5,384 bases of DNA from Bacteroidales bacterium UBA2764 (lineage in GTDB: Bacteria > Bacteroidota > Bacteroidia > Bacteroidales > Paludibacteraceae), in assembly GCA_002352705.1 (NCBI GenBank), contig DEIW01000167.1, positions 1 through 5,384 on the forward strand. Reading direction: 5' to 3'. The position numbers and the translations under genes were made by a program. A model generated the notes under the pieces. The model ran no database searches. It had not been told where the DNA came from and saw only the letters and a list, made by a program, of their open reading frames with translations. Of this stretch, positions 1 through 5,384 are shown piece by piece (the stretch's first letter is position 1; each line of letters starts with the position of its first letter).

Positions 1-1038
1 TTTGGTGCGCGCCACCGTGATATGTCTGTCCTCCAGCGGCTGGCGCATCACCTCCAATACTGAACGCTTGTATTCCGGCAGTTCGTCCAGAAAAAGCACA
101 CCGTTATGCGCCAGACTGATCTCACCCGGATGAGGGTTCATGCCTCCTCCTACCAGCGCCACATCTGTGATTGTATGGTGCGGACTACGGAAGGGACGCT
201 GCACGATAAGCGCGCCGCCGGCACCTTTCTTCTTATTCGTCAGACCCGCTATAGAATGTATTTTTGTGGTCTCCAGAGCCTCTTCGAGCGTCAGCGGAGG
301 CAGGATAGAAGGGATACGTTTTGCAATCATGCTCTTCCCTGCGCCCGGAGGACCTACCATTATCATATTATGTCCGCCGGCAGCCGCTATCTCCACTGCT
401 CTGCGCACTTTGAATTGGCCTCTTACATCCGCAAAATCAAGATCGGAGGGAAATGCCTGTTCGGCAAATAGCGTTTGCGTATCTACCTTTACCGGCTCAA
501 ATTTATCCTCCGGATTCAATTCGTCTTTCGGTTCGCCGTTCAGGAAATGCACCACTTCCATCAGGTCCTTCAGTCCATATACTTCCAATCCTTCTACCAC
601 CGCTGCTTCTTCCGCATTCGCCTCCGGCAGAATCAATCCTTTGAAACCGGCTTTGCGCGCACAGAGTGCGATGGGTAATGCACCGCGAATGGGCTGCAAT
701 GAACCATCTAACGACAGTTCGCCCATGATCATATAATGCTCCAACTCCTTCATCTTGACCTTCTCGCCTCCGGCTAACATTCCGATGGCAAGCGGCAAGT
801 CGAATGCCGACCCCTCTTTCTTGATATCCGCCGGAGCCATGTTGATTGTGAAAGCGCGACGCAGGTTCTCCATCCCGTTCACCGTCAGCGCGGCTACGAT
901 TCGCTCATGCGACTCTTTCACCGACGTGTCCGGTAACCCCACCAACGTGAAATCGAAGCCCGGCACCGCGTGAACCTCTATCGTCACCGGCACGGCATCA
1001 ATCCCTACAGGAGCTGCACTATAAATCTTGATCAGCAT
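1..1038 (-). CDS. yifB: YifB/ComM family Mg-chelatase-like AAA+ ATPase, 3' part cut by window edge
   Basis: Member of the YifB/ComM family. ComM is known as a hexameric DNA branch-migration helicase acting in recombination and natural transformation; the family is often misnamed 'magnesium chelatase' and has no role in chlorophyll synthesis. The first 346 residues are present; the family is about 510 long, so roughly the last third, including the C-terminal Mg-chelatase-type domain, lies beyond the left edge. Visible parts: the N-terminal Lon-protease-like ChlI domain (about 1-165, with the GLPD turn at 34-37), Walker A GPPGAGKS at 229-236, and the stretch GEISLAHNGVLFLDELPEY ending in Walker B (LFLDE, 315-319). 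The ATG at 1038 gives the usual family N-terminus (MLIKIYSAAPVGID). It lies 24 bp after the sod stop codon, so co-transcription with sod is likely. The family call is secure; the cellular role in this organism is inferred from homologues. Confidence 0.96.
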   Translation of the reverse strand, partial: MLIKIYSAAPVGIDAVPVTIEVHAVPGFDFTLVGLPDTSVKESHERIVAALTVNGMENLRRAFTINMAPADIKKEGSAFDLPLAIGMLAGGEKVKMKELEHYMIMGELSLDGSLQPIRGALPIALCARKAGFKGLILPEANAEEAAVVEGLEVYGLKDLMEVVHFLNGEPKDELNPEDKFEPVKVDTQTLFAEQAFPSDLDFADVRGQFKVRRAVEIAAAGGHNMIMVGPPGAGKSMIAKRIPSILPPLTLEEALETTKIHSIAGLTNKKKGAGGALIVQRPFRSPHHTITDVALVGGGMNPHPGEISLAHNGVLFLDELPEYKRSVLEVMRQPLEDRHITVARTK

Positions 1039-1062
1039 ATTGACGTAGTTTCAGATGTTTTT

Positions 1063-1674
1063 TCATTCATTATACCTTCTCTCTATCTCCTCCCAGTTGA
1101 TGATCTGCCATAGAGCATGAAGATGAGCAGCACGGCGGTTGCGATAATCGATATAATACGCATGTTCCCATACATCCATTGTCAACAGCGGTTTCAATCC
1201 TTTGGTGATTGGATTGCCGGCATTGGGTTCCTGCGTGATAACCAGTTTCCCTTCTTTGTCTGCAGCCAGCCATACCCATCCGGATCCGAACAGAGTCACG
1301 CCTTTCTGCTCAAACTCTGTCTGGAAAGCCTCCAACGAACCGAAATCACGGATGATAGCGTCAGCCAATCGTCCCGTCGGCTCATTGCCTTCGGCTTTCA
1401 ACTTTTGACTTTCGAACGGTTTGAACTGTGTAAAATAGAGATTATGGTTCAGTATCTGCCCTGCGTTATTGAATATGCCTCCTTGTGCTTTCGCCACGAT
1501 CTCCTCCAGCGCCATCCCATCGTACTCTGTTCCAGCAACAAGTTTGTTGAGGTTATCCACATAGCCTTGCAGATGCTTGCCATAATGATATTCGATAGTT
1601 TCTTTACTTATCACCGGCTCCAGTGCCTCCGGCGCATACGGCAAACTAATCAGCGTAAAAAGAAGTGGTAACAT
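1063..1674 (-). CDS. sodB: Superoxide dismutase, Fe-type (Fe/Mn family)
   Basis: Cytoplasmic enzyme that converts superoxide to oxygen and hydrogen peroxide; in anaerobes it protects during oxygen exposure. The 203 residues contain the full family pattern: metal ligands His30 (in YHYGKH), His77 (in GQILNHNLYF), Asp167 and His171 (in DVWEHAYY), second-sphere Tyr38, and LFGSGW at 128-133. Gln73, four residues before His77, is the N-terminal-domain glutamine typical of Fe-type enzymes. Thr165, two residues before the ligand Asp167, also suggests an iron preference. The ATG at 1674 is preceded by an in-frame stop five codons upstream and adds about three residues to the usual N-terminus. The slightly hydrophobic start (MLPLLFTLISLPYA) is too short for a convincing signal peptide. 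About six extra residues (around 87-95) between the two domains are encoded by a 7-bp tandem repeat. No consensus promoter was found in the 95-bp gap to wecB, although one cannot be excluded. Confidence 0.97.
   Translation of the reverse strand: MLPLLFTLISLPYAPEALEPVISKETIEYHYGKHLQGYVDNLNKLVAGTEYDGMALEEIVAKAQGGIFNNAGQILNHNLYFTQFKPFESQKLKAEGNEPTGRLADAIIRDFGSLEAFQTEFEQKGVTLFGSGWVWLAADKEGKLVITQEPNAGNPITKGLKPLLTMDVWEHAYYIDYRNRRAAHLHALWQIINWEEIERRYNE
1395..1415. repeat. Three 7-bp degenerate tandem units inside sod
   Basis: On the + strand three consecutive 7-mers occur: CTTTCAA, CTTTTGA and CTTTCGA. They match the units found in wecB (2434-2461) and in the wecB-sod spacer. The 21 bp correspond to seven codons, so the reading frame is kept; they encode part of the FESQKLK segment in the loop between the helical N-terminal and the alpha/beta C-terminal domains of the dismutase. 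Confidence 0.75.
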
Positions 1675-1687
1675 AATATTATAAATT

Positions 1688-1697
1688 TAAACGTTTA
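1688..1697. other. 10-bp perfect palindrome upstream of sod
   Basis: TAAACGTTTA lies 14 bp upstream of the sod ATG in an otherwise AT-rich leader. It could be a regulator binding site, but a 10-bp AT-rich palindrome can arise by chance. No exact TAnnTTTG promoter box is present next to it. Confidence 0.25.
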
Positions 1698-1711
1698 TTC
1701 AATCCATCATT

Positions 1712-1780
1712 GTCTTTCGTCTTTGAGCGGCTCTGCCACAGTCTTTCGACTTTGAGCGTAGCGGTCTTTCTACTTTTCTC
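1712..1780. repeat. Repeat block in the wecB-sod spacer
   Basis: Two 18-bp direct copies, GTCTTTCGTCTTTGAGCG at 1712-1729 and GTCTTTCGACTTTGAGCG at 1741-1758, differ at one base and are 29 bp apart. A third, diverged copy starts at 1764 and runs into the end of wecB, where the wecB stop codon (1770-1772) is formed by a CTTTCTA unit. The units are built from the same 7-mer as the arrays inside sod and wecB. No hairpin with a T-run was seen here, so it is not an obvious terminator. Confidence 0.7.
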
Positions 1781-2990
1781 CCATCATTCCTGCAAGGATC
1801 TCAATGATTCTTTCAGCAGCATGCCCGTCCCATAATTCCGGAATAGCACCTTTCTTCCATTGACCTGCAAATAGTTTGTCCAGAGCCGGTTTGATGGCAG
1901 CAGGATTGGTGCCTATCAACTCGTTTGTTCCCACCGTACACGTCTCCGGTCGTTCGGTATTGTCACGCAGTGTGATACAGGGCACACCCATCACCGTTGT
2001 TTCTTCCGTAATGCCGCCAGAATCAGTTACTACGGCTTTAGCGCGCTCAACCAGATAATTGAACTCCAGATAACCCATCGGCTCTACGATATGCAAATTC
2101 GGGAAACGTTTTACCAACTGCGCCTCGTCACCCCAGAGGTTATAGAAGATCTTTGCGGTCCGCGGGTGAATCGGGAACACAATCGGCAAGTTGCGCACAT
2201 TCGTGATTATCTGCTCCATCAGGGCCTTCAGGTGCGCCTCTTCATCTACGTTAGCCGGGCGGTGCATGGTCATCACAATATACTCTTTCTCCTTCAGCCC
2301 CAGTTCATCCCATACCTGTGGTTTGCGGAATCGGGCACGGTTTGCCAACAGCGTATCTATCATCACATTCCCTACATGCCATACTTTTTGTGGCACGCGC
2401 TCATACGCGTACTTATCCTCAGGCAATTTCTCGCTTTCGACTTTCGACTTTTGACTTTCTACTAATTCAGCACCTTGCCGTACAAGATTTCGGTTTGCCA
2501 CATCGCTGGTTGTGAACATATAATCTGCAAGGCTATCTGTCACCATACGGTTAATCTCTTCCGGCATAGTCAGGTCCCAGGAACGGATGCCGGCCTCCAC
2601 ATGACAAACCTTGGTATTCAGTTTCTTTGCCACGATAGAACAAGCCATTGTGCTCGTCACATCGCCTACCACAAGTACTACGTCTGTCGGATGCGCCATC
2701 AGGTCTTTCTCAAACTCTACCATGATATGTGCCGTCTGCTCTGCTTGCGTACCACCGCCACAACCTAAGTTCACATCCGGAGCAGGTATACCCAATTCCT
2801 CGAAGAACGTGTCGCTCATGTTCTTGTCATAATGCTGTCCGGTATGCACCAGTCGATACTCTATTCCATTCTCCCTTCCTTTTAGGGAAGGGTTGGGGTT
2901 AGGCTGTTTATTCCACTTCTCAATCGCTTTAATCAGCGGTGCGATTTTCATAAAATTGGGCCTCGCCCCTGCAATCAATGTTATATGCAT
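1770..2990 (-). CDS. wecB: UDP-N-acetylglucosamine 2-epimerase (non-hydrolysing)
   Basis: Cytoplasmic enzyme interconverting UDP-GlcNAc and UDP-ManNAc, supplying ManNAc-type sugars for capsule and other surface glycans. Of the possible starts, ATG at 2990 is preferred over the in-frame TTG at 2999: it gives 406 residues and places Arg10 (GARPN) and Lys15 at the same positions as Arg10 and Lys15 of E. coli WecB. Other family residues: Asp110 (VGDVTST), Glu132 (HVEAGIRS), Glu145 (MPEEINR), His243 (MHRPANVD), HPRT at 275-278, the UDP-binding DSGGITEE at 323-330, and RDNTERPET at 342-350. The protein is longer than most homologues because of two in-frame inserts: a palindromic element (about residues 29-39, NPNPSLKGRE) and a 7-bp tandem array (about residues 177-188, VESQKSKVESEK). 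The catalytic residues remain intact, so it is probably active. A Bacteroidetes-type promoter lies about 60-90 bp upstream. No capsule genes lie beside it in the window. Confidence 0.95.
   Translation of the reverse strand: MHITLIAGARPNFMKIAPLIKAIEKWNKQPNPNPSLKGRENGIEYRLVHTGQHYDKNMSDTFFEELGIPAPDVNLGCGGGTQAEQTAHIMVEFEKDLMAHPTDVVLVVGDVTSTMACSIVAKKLNTKVCHVEAGIRSWDLTMPEEINRMVTDSLADYMFTTSDVANRNLVRQGAELVESQKSKVESEKLPEDKYAYERVPQKVWHVGNVMIDTLLANRARFRKPQVWDELGLKEKEYIVMTMHRPANVDEEAHLKALMEQIITNVRNLPIVFPIHPRTAKIFYNLWGDEAQLVKRFPNLHIVEPMGYLEFNYLVERAKAVVTDSGGITEETTVMGVPCITLRDNTERPETCTVGTNELIGTNPAAIKPALDKLFAGQWKKGAIPELWDGHAAERIIEILAGMMGEK
2434..2461. repeat. Four 7-bp tandem units inside wecB
   Basis: On the + strand the unit CTTTCGA occurs twice (2434-2447), followed by CTTTTGA (2448-2454) and CTTTCTA (2455-2461). 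The array encodes VESQKSKVES on the minus strand, in a region where the epimerase family normally has a short link between the helix after TSDVANRNL and the VGNVMIDTL strand. The 28 bp are not a multiple of three, so gain or loss of one unit would shift the wecB frame. Confidence 0.8.
2871..2903. repeat. 33-bp palindromic element inserted in frame in wecB
   Basis: The core is a perfect 7-bp inverted repeat, CCCTTCC (2873-2879) and GGAAGGG (2886-2892), with a 6-base loop. It is followed by GGTTGGGGTTAGG to 2903. The element spans exactly eleven codons, translated PNPNPSLKGRE, and sits between the first helix and the YRLVHTGQHYD strand of WecB. From memory the same peptide recurs in unrelated Bacteroides proteins, which would mark it as a dispersed repeat; this was not searched. 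Confidence 0.75.
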
Positions 2991-3035
2991 AGATATCAAT
3001 GTTTTCTATAATTTCGCATCACGCGGGTTGCCAAA

Positions 3036-3055
3036 ACCTTTGCGAGTGCAAAGGT
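3036..3055. promoter_or_regulatory. Perfect inverted repeat over the -7 box of the wecB promoter
   Basis: Arms ACCTTTGC (3036-3043) and GCAAAGGT (3048-3055) are perfect 8-bp complements around a 4-base centre. The right arm covers nearly the whole -7 box (3049-3056). Since the start of transcription should fall close to the centre, most of the repeat is unlikely to act as an RNA hairpin; a binding site for a dimeric regulator is the simpler reading, but this is inference. Confidence 0.5.
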
Positions 3056-3080
3056 ACAAAAAATAAATGACATATGCAAA
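3049..3080 (-). promoter_or_regulatory. Bacteroidetes-type promoter for wecB
   Basis: On the minus strand a TTTG (-33 box, 3080 to 3077) is followed after exactly 20 bp by TACCTTTG (-7 box, 3056 to 3049), matching the Bacteroides housekeeping sigma consensus TTTG/TAnnTTTG with 19-21 bp spacing. Transcription should start around 3042-3045, giving a leader of about 50 bases before the wecB ATG at 2990. It is the only clear promoter found in the window and may also drive sod and yifB. Confidence 0.8.
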
Positions 3081-3094
3081 CGCATATGCCATTT
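3058..3094 (-). terminator. Hairpin plus T-run, likely terminator of the nuclease gene
   Basis: Arms 3065-3077 and 3082-3094 pair at 12 of 13 positions (one A/C mismatch at 3070/3089) around a 4-base loop; each arm contains CATATGC or its complement. On the minus strand the hairpin is followed by A and six T (3064 to 3058), the form of an intrinsic terminator. It begins 71 bp after the stop codon of the 668-residue gene. The stem is AT-rich, so efficiency is uncertain. The wecB -33 box (3077-3080) lies in its loop and the first base of one arm. Confidence 0.6.
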
Positions 3095-3165
3095 TTAATA
3101 AAATATCCTCATTTTTGTCTTTTGGATCGACTTTGGTGCATTTACTCCATTACAAATTAACCACA

Positions 3166-5172
3166 TCAGAAATTATTAGTGATATTCAATCTGCTATCAT
3201 TTTGATACTGCGCCGCGCGAGTAATCCATTCCTGCTGCTCATCTTTATACACCGTCGTATTTTCCATCTGAATATGTTGCAAGAATAACTGCTTTTGCGG
3301 ATTAGATTTCAAATATTGCTCAAAATGCGCTGAAAATTCTGTTTCATTTGCATAGAATCTTCTTGCTTTGGTTATTATATCGCTTTCCTTTCCTCTCTCG
3401 TGTCTCGTCAGCATACAATTTCCTGACATATACGTCAAAAAGGATGGTGCATCTATGATATACACTCCATTACGATCACAACCGGTATATGTCGGATAAT
3501 TAGTCAGCACGAACGGTATAATCCGCTTCTGAGAATAGTCACCGATTTCTTTGAAATACTCGGGATGCTGTTTTACAAATTCCGCTTTCCTGGCCGCCTG
3601 TTCCGCTCCTTCTTGTAGTCGTTTCCACGCATCATGGTAATTGATTGACTCCATCGGGTATTGAATACATTTGGCTTCGGCTACCAGCACTACGTCTTTT
3701 ATACTCACCAACACATCAATTTCTTCGCATTCTCCTTTGACTCCGTATTTGCGTGCCGGCATACATTTCATCTCATAGGGGCATTGGGAATGGAGCAACT
3801 GCTCATAGATATATTTCTCAAATAGAATACCTCTCTCTGCTAAAGATATGCCCCCTCGGTGTAGAATCTGGTCTATTGTAAAATAGGACGAAGTATACAA
3901 AATCGGATAAAACGGAAGTAACTCATAATCGCCAATTGGATATATCGGTGTGCTCCATATATTATTGGATTTGTCCCATACTGCCTCAAACAACTCAATG
4001 CACTGTTTAATCGTATTGCGTTTGAGAGTAATCATTTTAGATATATAGTCCCATAAATCCTTTTTAAGAATTTTGCAGGGTATTACGGCGAAGTCCGAAC
4101 TGGTATATACCTTGTCGGCAAAATGTCCATTATCTAATATAAATTGCACAATATACTGAATAGTGCCTAAAACAACAAGTGTATCATCAATTGTTACGTT
4201 TTCAAGTTTGGGAAGAACTTGATGCATATCCAAAAACGCGTAATAGGCGCGGATTGATACATCCCATTCCTTCAGTATTTCATCGTGGAGACTTTTTCTA
4301 CCCTGACCAAACGAGAGTTGGATGCAACCATCATGAATTGTGCATGCCTTGATCCTGAATGCTGTTAAGTATGGGAAAAAACATGAATGTTCCGTGTTCG
4401 GCATTAACTTACTATACAAAGTCATACGACGATGGGCAAATACTAAATCACCAGCTTTTATCAATCTCTGCTTCGCTTCGTCATCATAGGTTATCGAAAT
4501 AATTTGTCGACCATTTTTTATTGTTCGGTTGAGGCGTCCTCCCTCATACAAACAATCATTGTATAGATTTTTGAATAGAAAACCCACATTAGCCACTTTT
4601 TCTATATAGAGAAACCGGCTGATAAACTCATCAGGATTCGCATTCCCTTTTTCAGTATCTCGTTTCCCTAAAAAATATCGGAAATAGTTTAATATCAAGC
4701 ATGTAAAATCGGTTTGTATCTCCATGTTCCCGCGAATCGGAAGAGCGGAGAGATGTTTGTCGTCTGGTTCGATTCGAAACTCCGATAATTCGGAAATGGA
4801 ACAGCATTCATCCTTATTCATCTTGCTGATATTCGCCTTGGATTTTTGAATAACGATATGGAGATTTCTATTTATTATGCCGATTACGTACTCGCATAAT
4901 TTCTCTACTGGCATATTAAGAGACGGGAGCATAGCACCTATGCGCCTGTACATCTCTTTATTCACATCACTCAAAAAAACCGAAGCACCGAGGAAATTAG
5001 AAAGAGCCTCTGCATCATCCGAAGTCAATGGTGTAGCCGATTGGTCTATTTCCTTTAACGCATCATTTAATGCTGAAATATCAAATTTATCAGATGTTGG
5101 TATATATTCTTTCTTATCCGGATGCCGAGCAATATACTCCTTATACGCGCTATAAAAGGTCATTGCATCCAT
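3166..5172 (-). CDS. Unrecognised 668-residue protein with C-terminal PD-(D/E)XK nuclease-like domain
   Basis: I do not recognise the family of the full protein. Residues 1-440 look mostly helical with some beta stretches and show no nucleotide-binding loop, helicase motif, zinc cluster or membrane segment. Residues about 445-585 have the layout of a restriction-endonuclease-like fold: Glu452 in a helix (RGILFEKYIYEQL), then Asp486 in EEIDVLVS, twelve residues, then Glu499-Ala-Lys501 (VVLVAEAKC), a helix with Gln525 (EGAEQAARKAEF), and two closing strands (RIIPFVLTNYP and NGVYIIDAPSFLTYM). This resembles the core of Mrr- or NERD-type nucleases, so DNA or RNA cleavage is a reasonable inference. 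Residues 590-668 are a charged tail. The ATG at 5172 lies 3 bp after the stop of the upstream gene, so the two are translated as one operon; Met4 (5163) is an alternative start. Lower G+C than wecB, sod and yifB suggests an acquired segment. A phage-defence role is possible but unproven. Confidence 0.8.
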   Translation of the reverse strand: MDAMTFYSAYKEYIARHPDKKEYIPTSDKFDISALNDALKEIDQSATPLTSDDAEALSNFLGASVFLSDVNKEMYRRIGAMLPSLNMPVEKLCEYVIGIINRNLHIVIQKSKANISKMNKDECCSISELSEFRIEPDDKHLSALPIRGNMEIQTDFTCLILNYFRYFLGKRDTEKGNANPDEFISRFLYIEKVANVGFLFKNLYNDCLYEGGRLNRTIKNGRQIISITYDDEAKQRLIKAGDLVFAHRRMTLYSKLMPNTEHSCFFPYLTAFRIKACTIHDGCIQLSFGQGRKSLHDEILKEWDVSIRAYYAFLDMHQVLPKLENVTIDDTLVVLGTIQYIVQFILDNGHFADKVYTSSDFAVIPCKILKKDLWDYISKMITLKRNTIKQCIELFEAVWDKSNNIWSTPIYPIGDYELLPFYPILYTSSYFTIDQILHRGGISLAERGILFEKYIYEQLLHSQCPYEMKCMPARKYGVKGECEEIDVLVSIKDVVLVAEAKCIQYPMESINYHDAWKRLQEGAEQAARKAEFVKQHPEYFKEIGDYSQKRIIPFVLTNYPTYTGCDRNGVYIIDAPSFLTYMSGNCMLTRHERGKESDIITKARRFYANETEFSAHFEQYLKSNPQKQLFLQHIQMENTTVYKDEQQEWITRAAQYQNDSRLNITNNF

Positions 5173-5175
5173 TGC

Positions 5176-5384
5176 TTAAATATCTTCTCTTACCCTTAAA
5201 CTCGTCATTAATTCTTGCATAAAATGTTCATTCATTTCCTGCTCACTTATGGTTCTATCATCCCAATCAAAATCCGGTACATCATCCAAAATACGATCTT
5301 CTTCCGCGTCTATCCTTTGCAAAAATTCATCTTTCGGAAACTTTTCTTCCGGAAGAATCTCTGCAAACCTTTCTACGATATTAG
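5176..5384 (-). CDS. C-terminal end of an acidic protein, cut by the right window edge
   Basis: An open frame enters from the right edge (first whole codon ends at 5382) and runs 68 codons to a TAA at 5176-5178. The other two minus-strand frames are closed by stops at the edge. The visible tail is strongly acidic (for example EEDRILDDVPDFDWDD) and ends in a predicted helix (SEQEMNEHFMQELMTSLRVREDI). No catalytic motif is visible and the family cannot be named from this piece. The stop lies 3 bp before the ATG of the nuclease-like gene, so the two are very probably co-transcribed and functionally linked. Internal ATGs exist, but the frame is open to the edge, so a partial gene is more likely than a tiny one. 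Confidence 0.7.
   Translation of the reverse strand, partial: NIVERFAEILPEEKFPKDEFLQRIDAEEDRILDDVPDFDWDDRTISEQEMNEHFMQELMTSLRVREDI

Noticed and set aside
140..736. Open frame of 198 codons on the + strand opposite yifB
   Set aside because: It is antisense to the yifB coding region, which carries intact Walker motifs; its composition (rich in Ser, Pro, Ala) is typical of a reverse-frame shadow.
1117..1671. Long open frame on the + strand opposite sod (184 codons)
   Set aside because: It lies wholly antisense to a clear superoxide dismutase and its translation shows no recognisable domain; it is a shadow of the sod codons.
1633..1674. Signal peptide at the N-terminus of SOD
   Set aside because: The hydrophobic stretch is only about a dozen residues, lacks a basic start and a cleavage site, and overlaps the conserved LPYA segment of the mature family.
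1712..1780. CRISPR-like array in the wecB-sod spacer
   Set aside because: There are only two good copies with an 11-bp gap between them, and the units are made of a simple 7-mer; spacer length and repeat form do not fit CRISPR.
2991..2999. Upstream in-frame TTG start for wecB, adding three residues
   Set aside because: The ATG at 2990 is a stronger start codon and aligns Arg10 and Lys15 with E. coli WecB; the TTG is possible but not needed.
3117..3135. Another copy of the 7-bp repeat family downstream of the nuclease gene
   Set aside because: GTCTTTTGGATCGACTTT only loosely resembles the unit and has no tandem structure.
3166..5172. Assigning the nuclease-like gene to McrC or another named restriction family
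   Set aside because: Only the generic D...ExK core can be seen; length and the N-terminal 440 residues do not match any family I can recognise with confidence.

Overview
The window looks like chromosomal DNA from a Bacteroidota species, most likely Bacteroides or a close relative. Three things point there: a wecB promoter of the Bacteroidetes type (TTTG, 20 bp, TACCTTTG), AT-rich leaders without a clear Shine-Dalgarno, and protein sequences of Bacteroides character. All genes read on the minus strand, so transcription runs from the right edge to the left edge.

Left part (1-2990), in transcription order: wecB (UDP-N-acetylglucosamine 2-epimerase), an Fe-type superoxide dismutase, and yifB/comM (AAA+ ATPase of the Mg-chelatase-like family, cut by the left edge). 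These are ordinary housekeeping genes of fairly high G+C; two 60-base stretches counted by hand inside yifB are each 60% G+C, and one in wecB is 48%. They may form one transcription unit from the wecB promoter: the gaps are 95 bp (wecB-sod) and 24 bp (sod-yifB). The products share no pathway: sugar-nucleotide supply for surface glycans, oxidative-stress defence, and DNA branch migration.

Short repetitive DNA is scattered through this part. A degenerate 7-bp tandem repeat (consensus CTTTCGA on the + strand) lies inside sod, inside wecB and in the spacer between them. A separate 33-bp GC-rich palindromic element lies in frame near the 5' end of wecB. In both proteins the repeats encode extra residues relative to the family pattern.

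Middle (2991-3165): a compact 175-bp control region. A hairpin followed by a T-run, which can terminate the gene to its right, overlaps the -33 box of the wecB promoter. A second perfect inverted repeat covers the -7 box.

Right part (3166-5384): two tightly coupled genes of visibly lower G+C (four hand-counted 60-base stretches of the first gene range from 30 to 43%). One is a 668-residue protein of unrecognised family with a C-terminal PD-(D/E)XK nuclease-like domain. The other is the acidic C-terminal end of an upstream gene cut by the right edge, 3 bp away. This looks like an accessory, probably acquired, two-gene module, and is the best candidate here for an undescribed nuclease-based (possibly anti-phage) system. 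Nothing inside the window proves that role.
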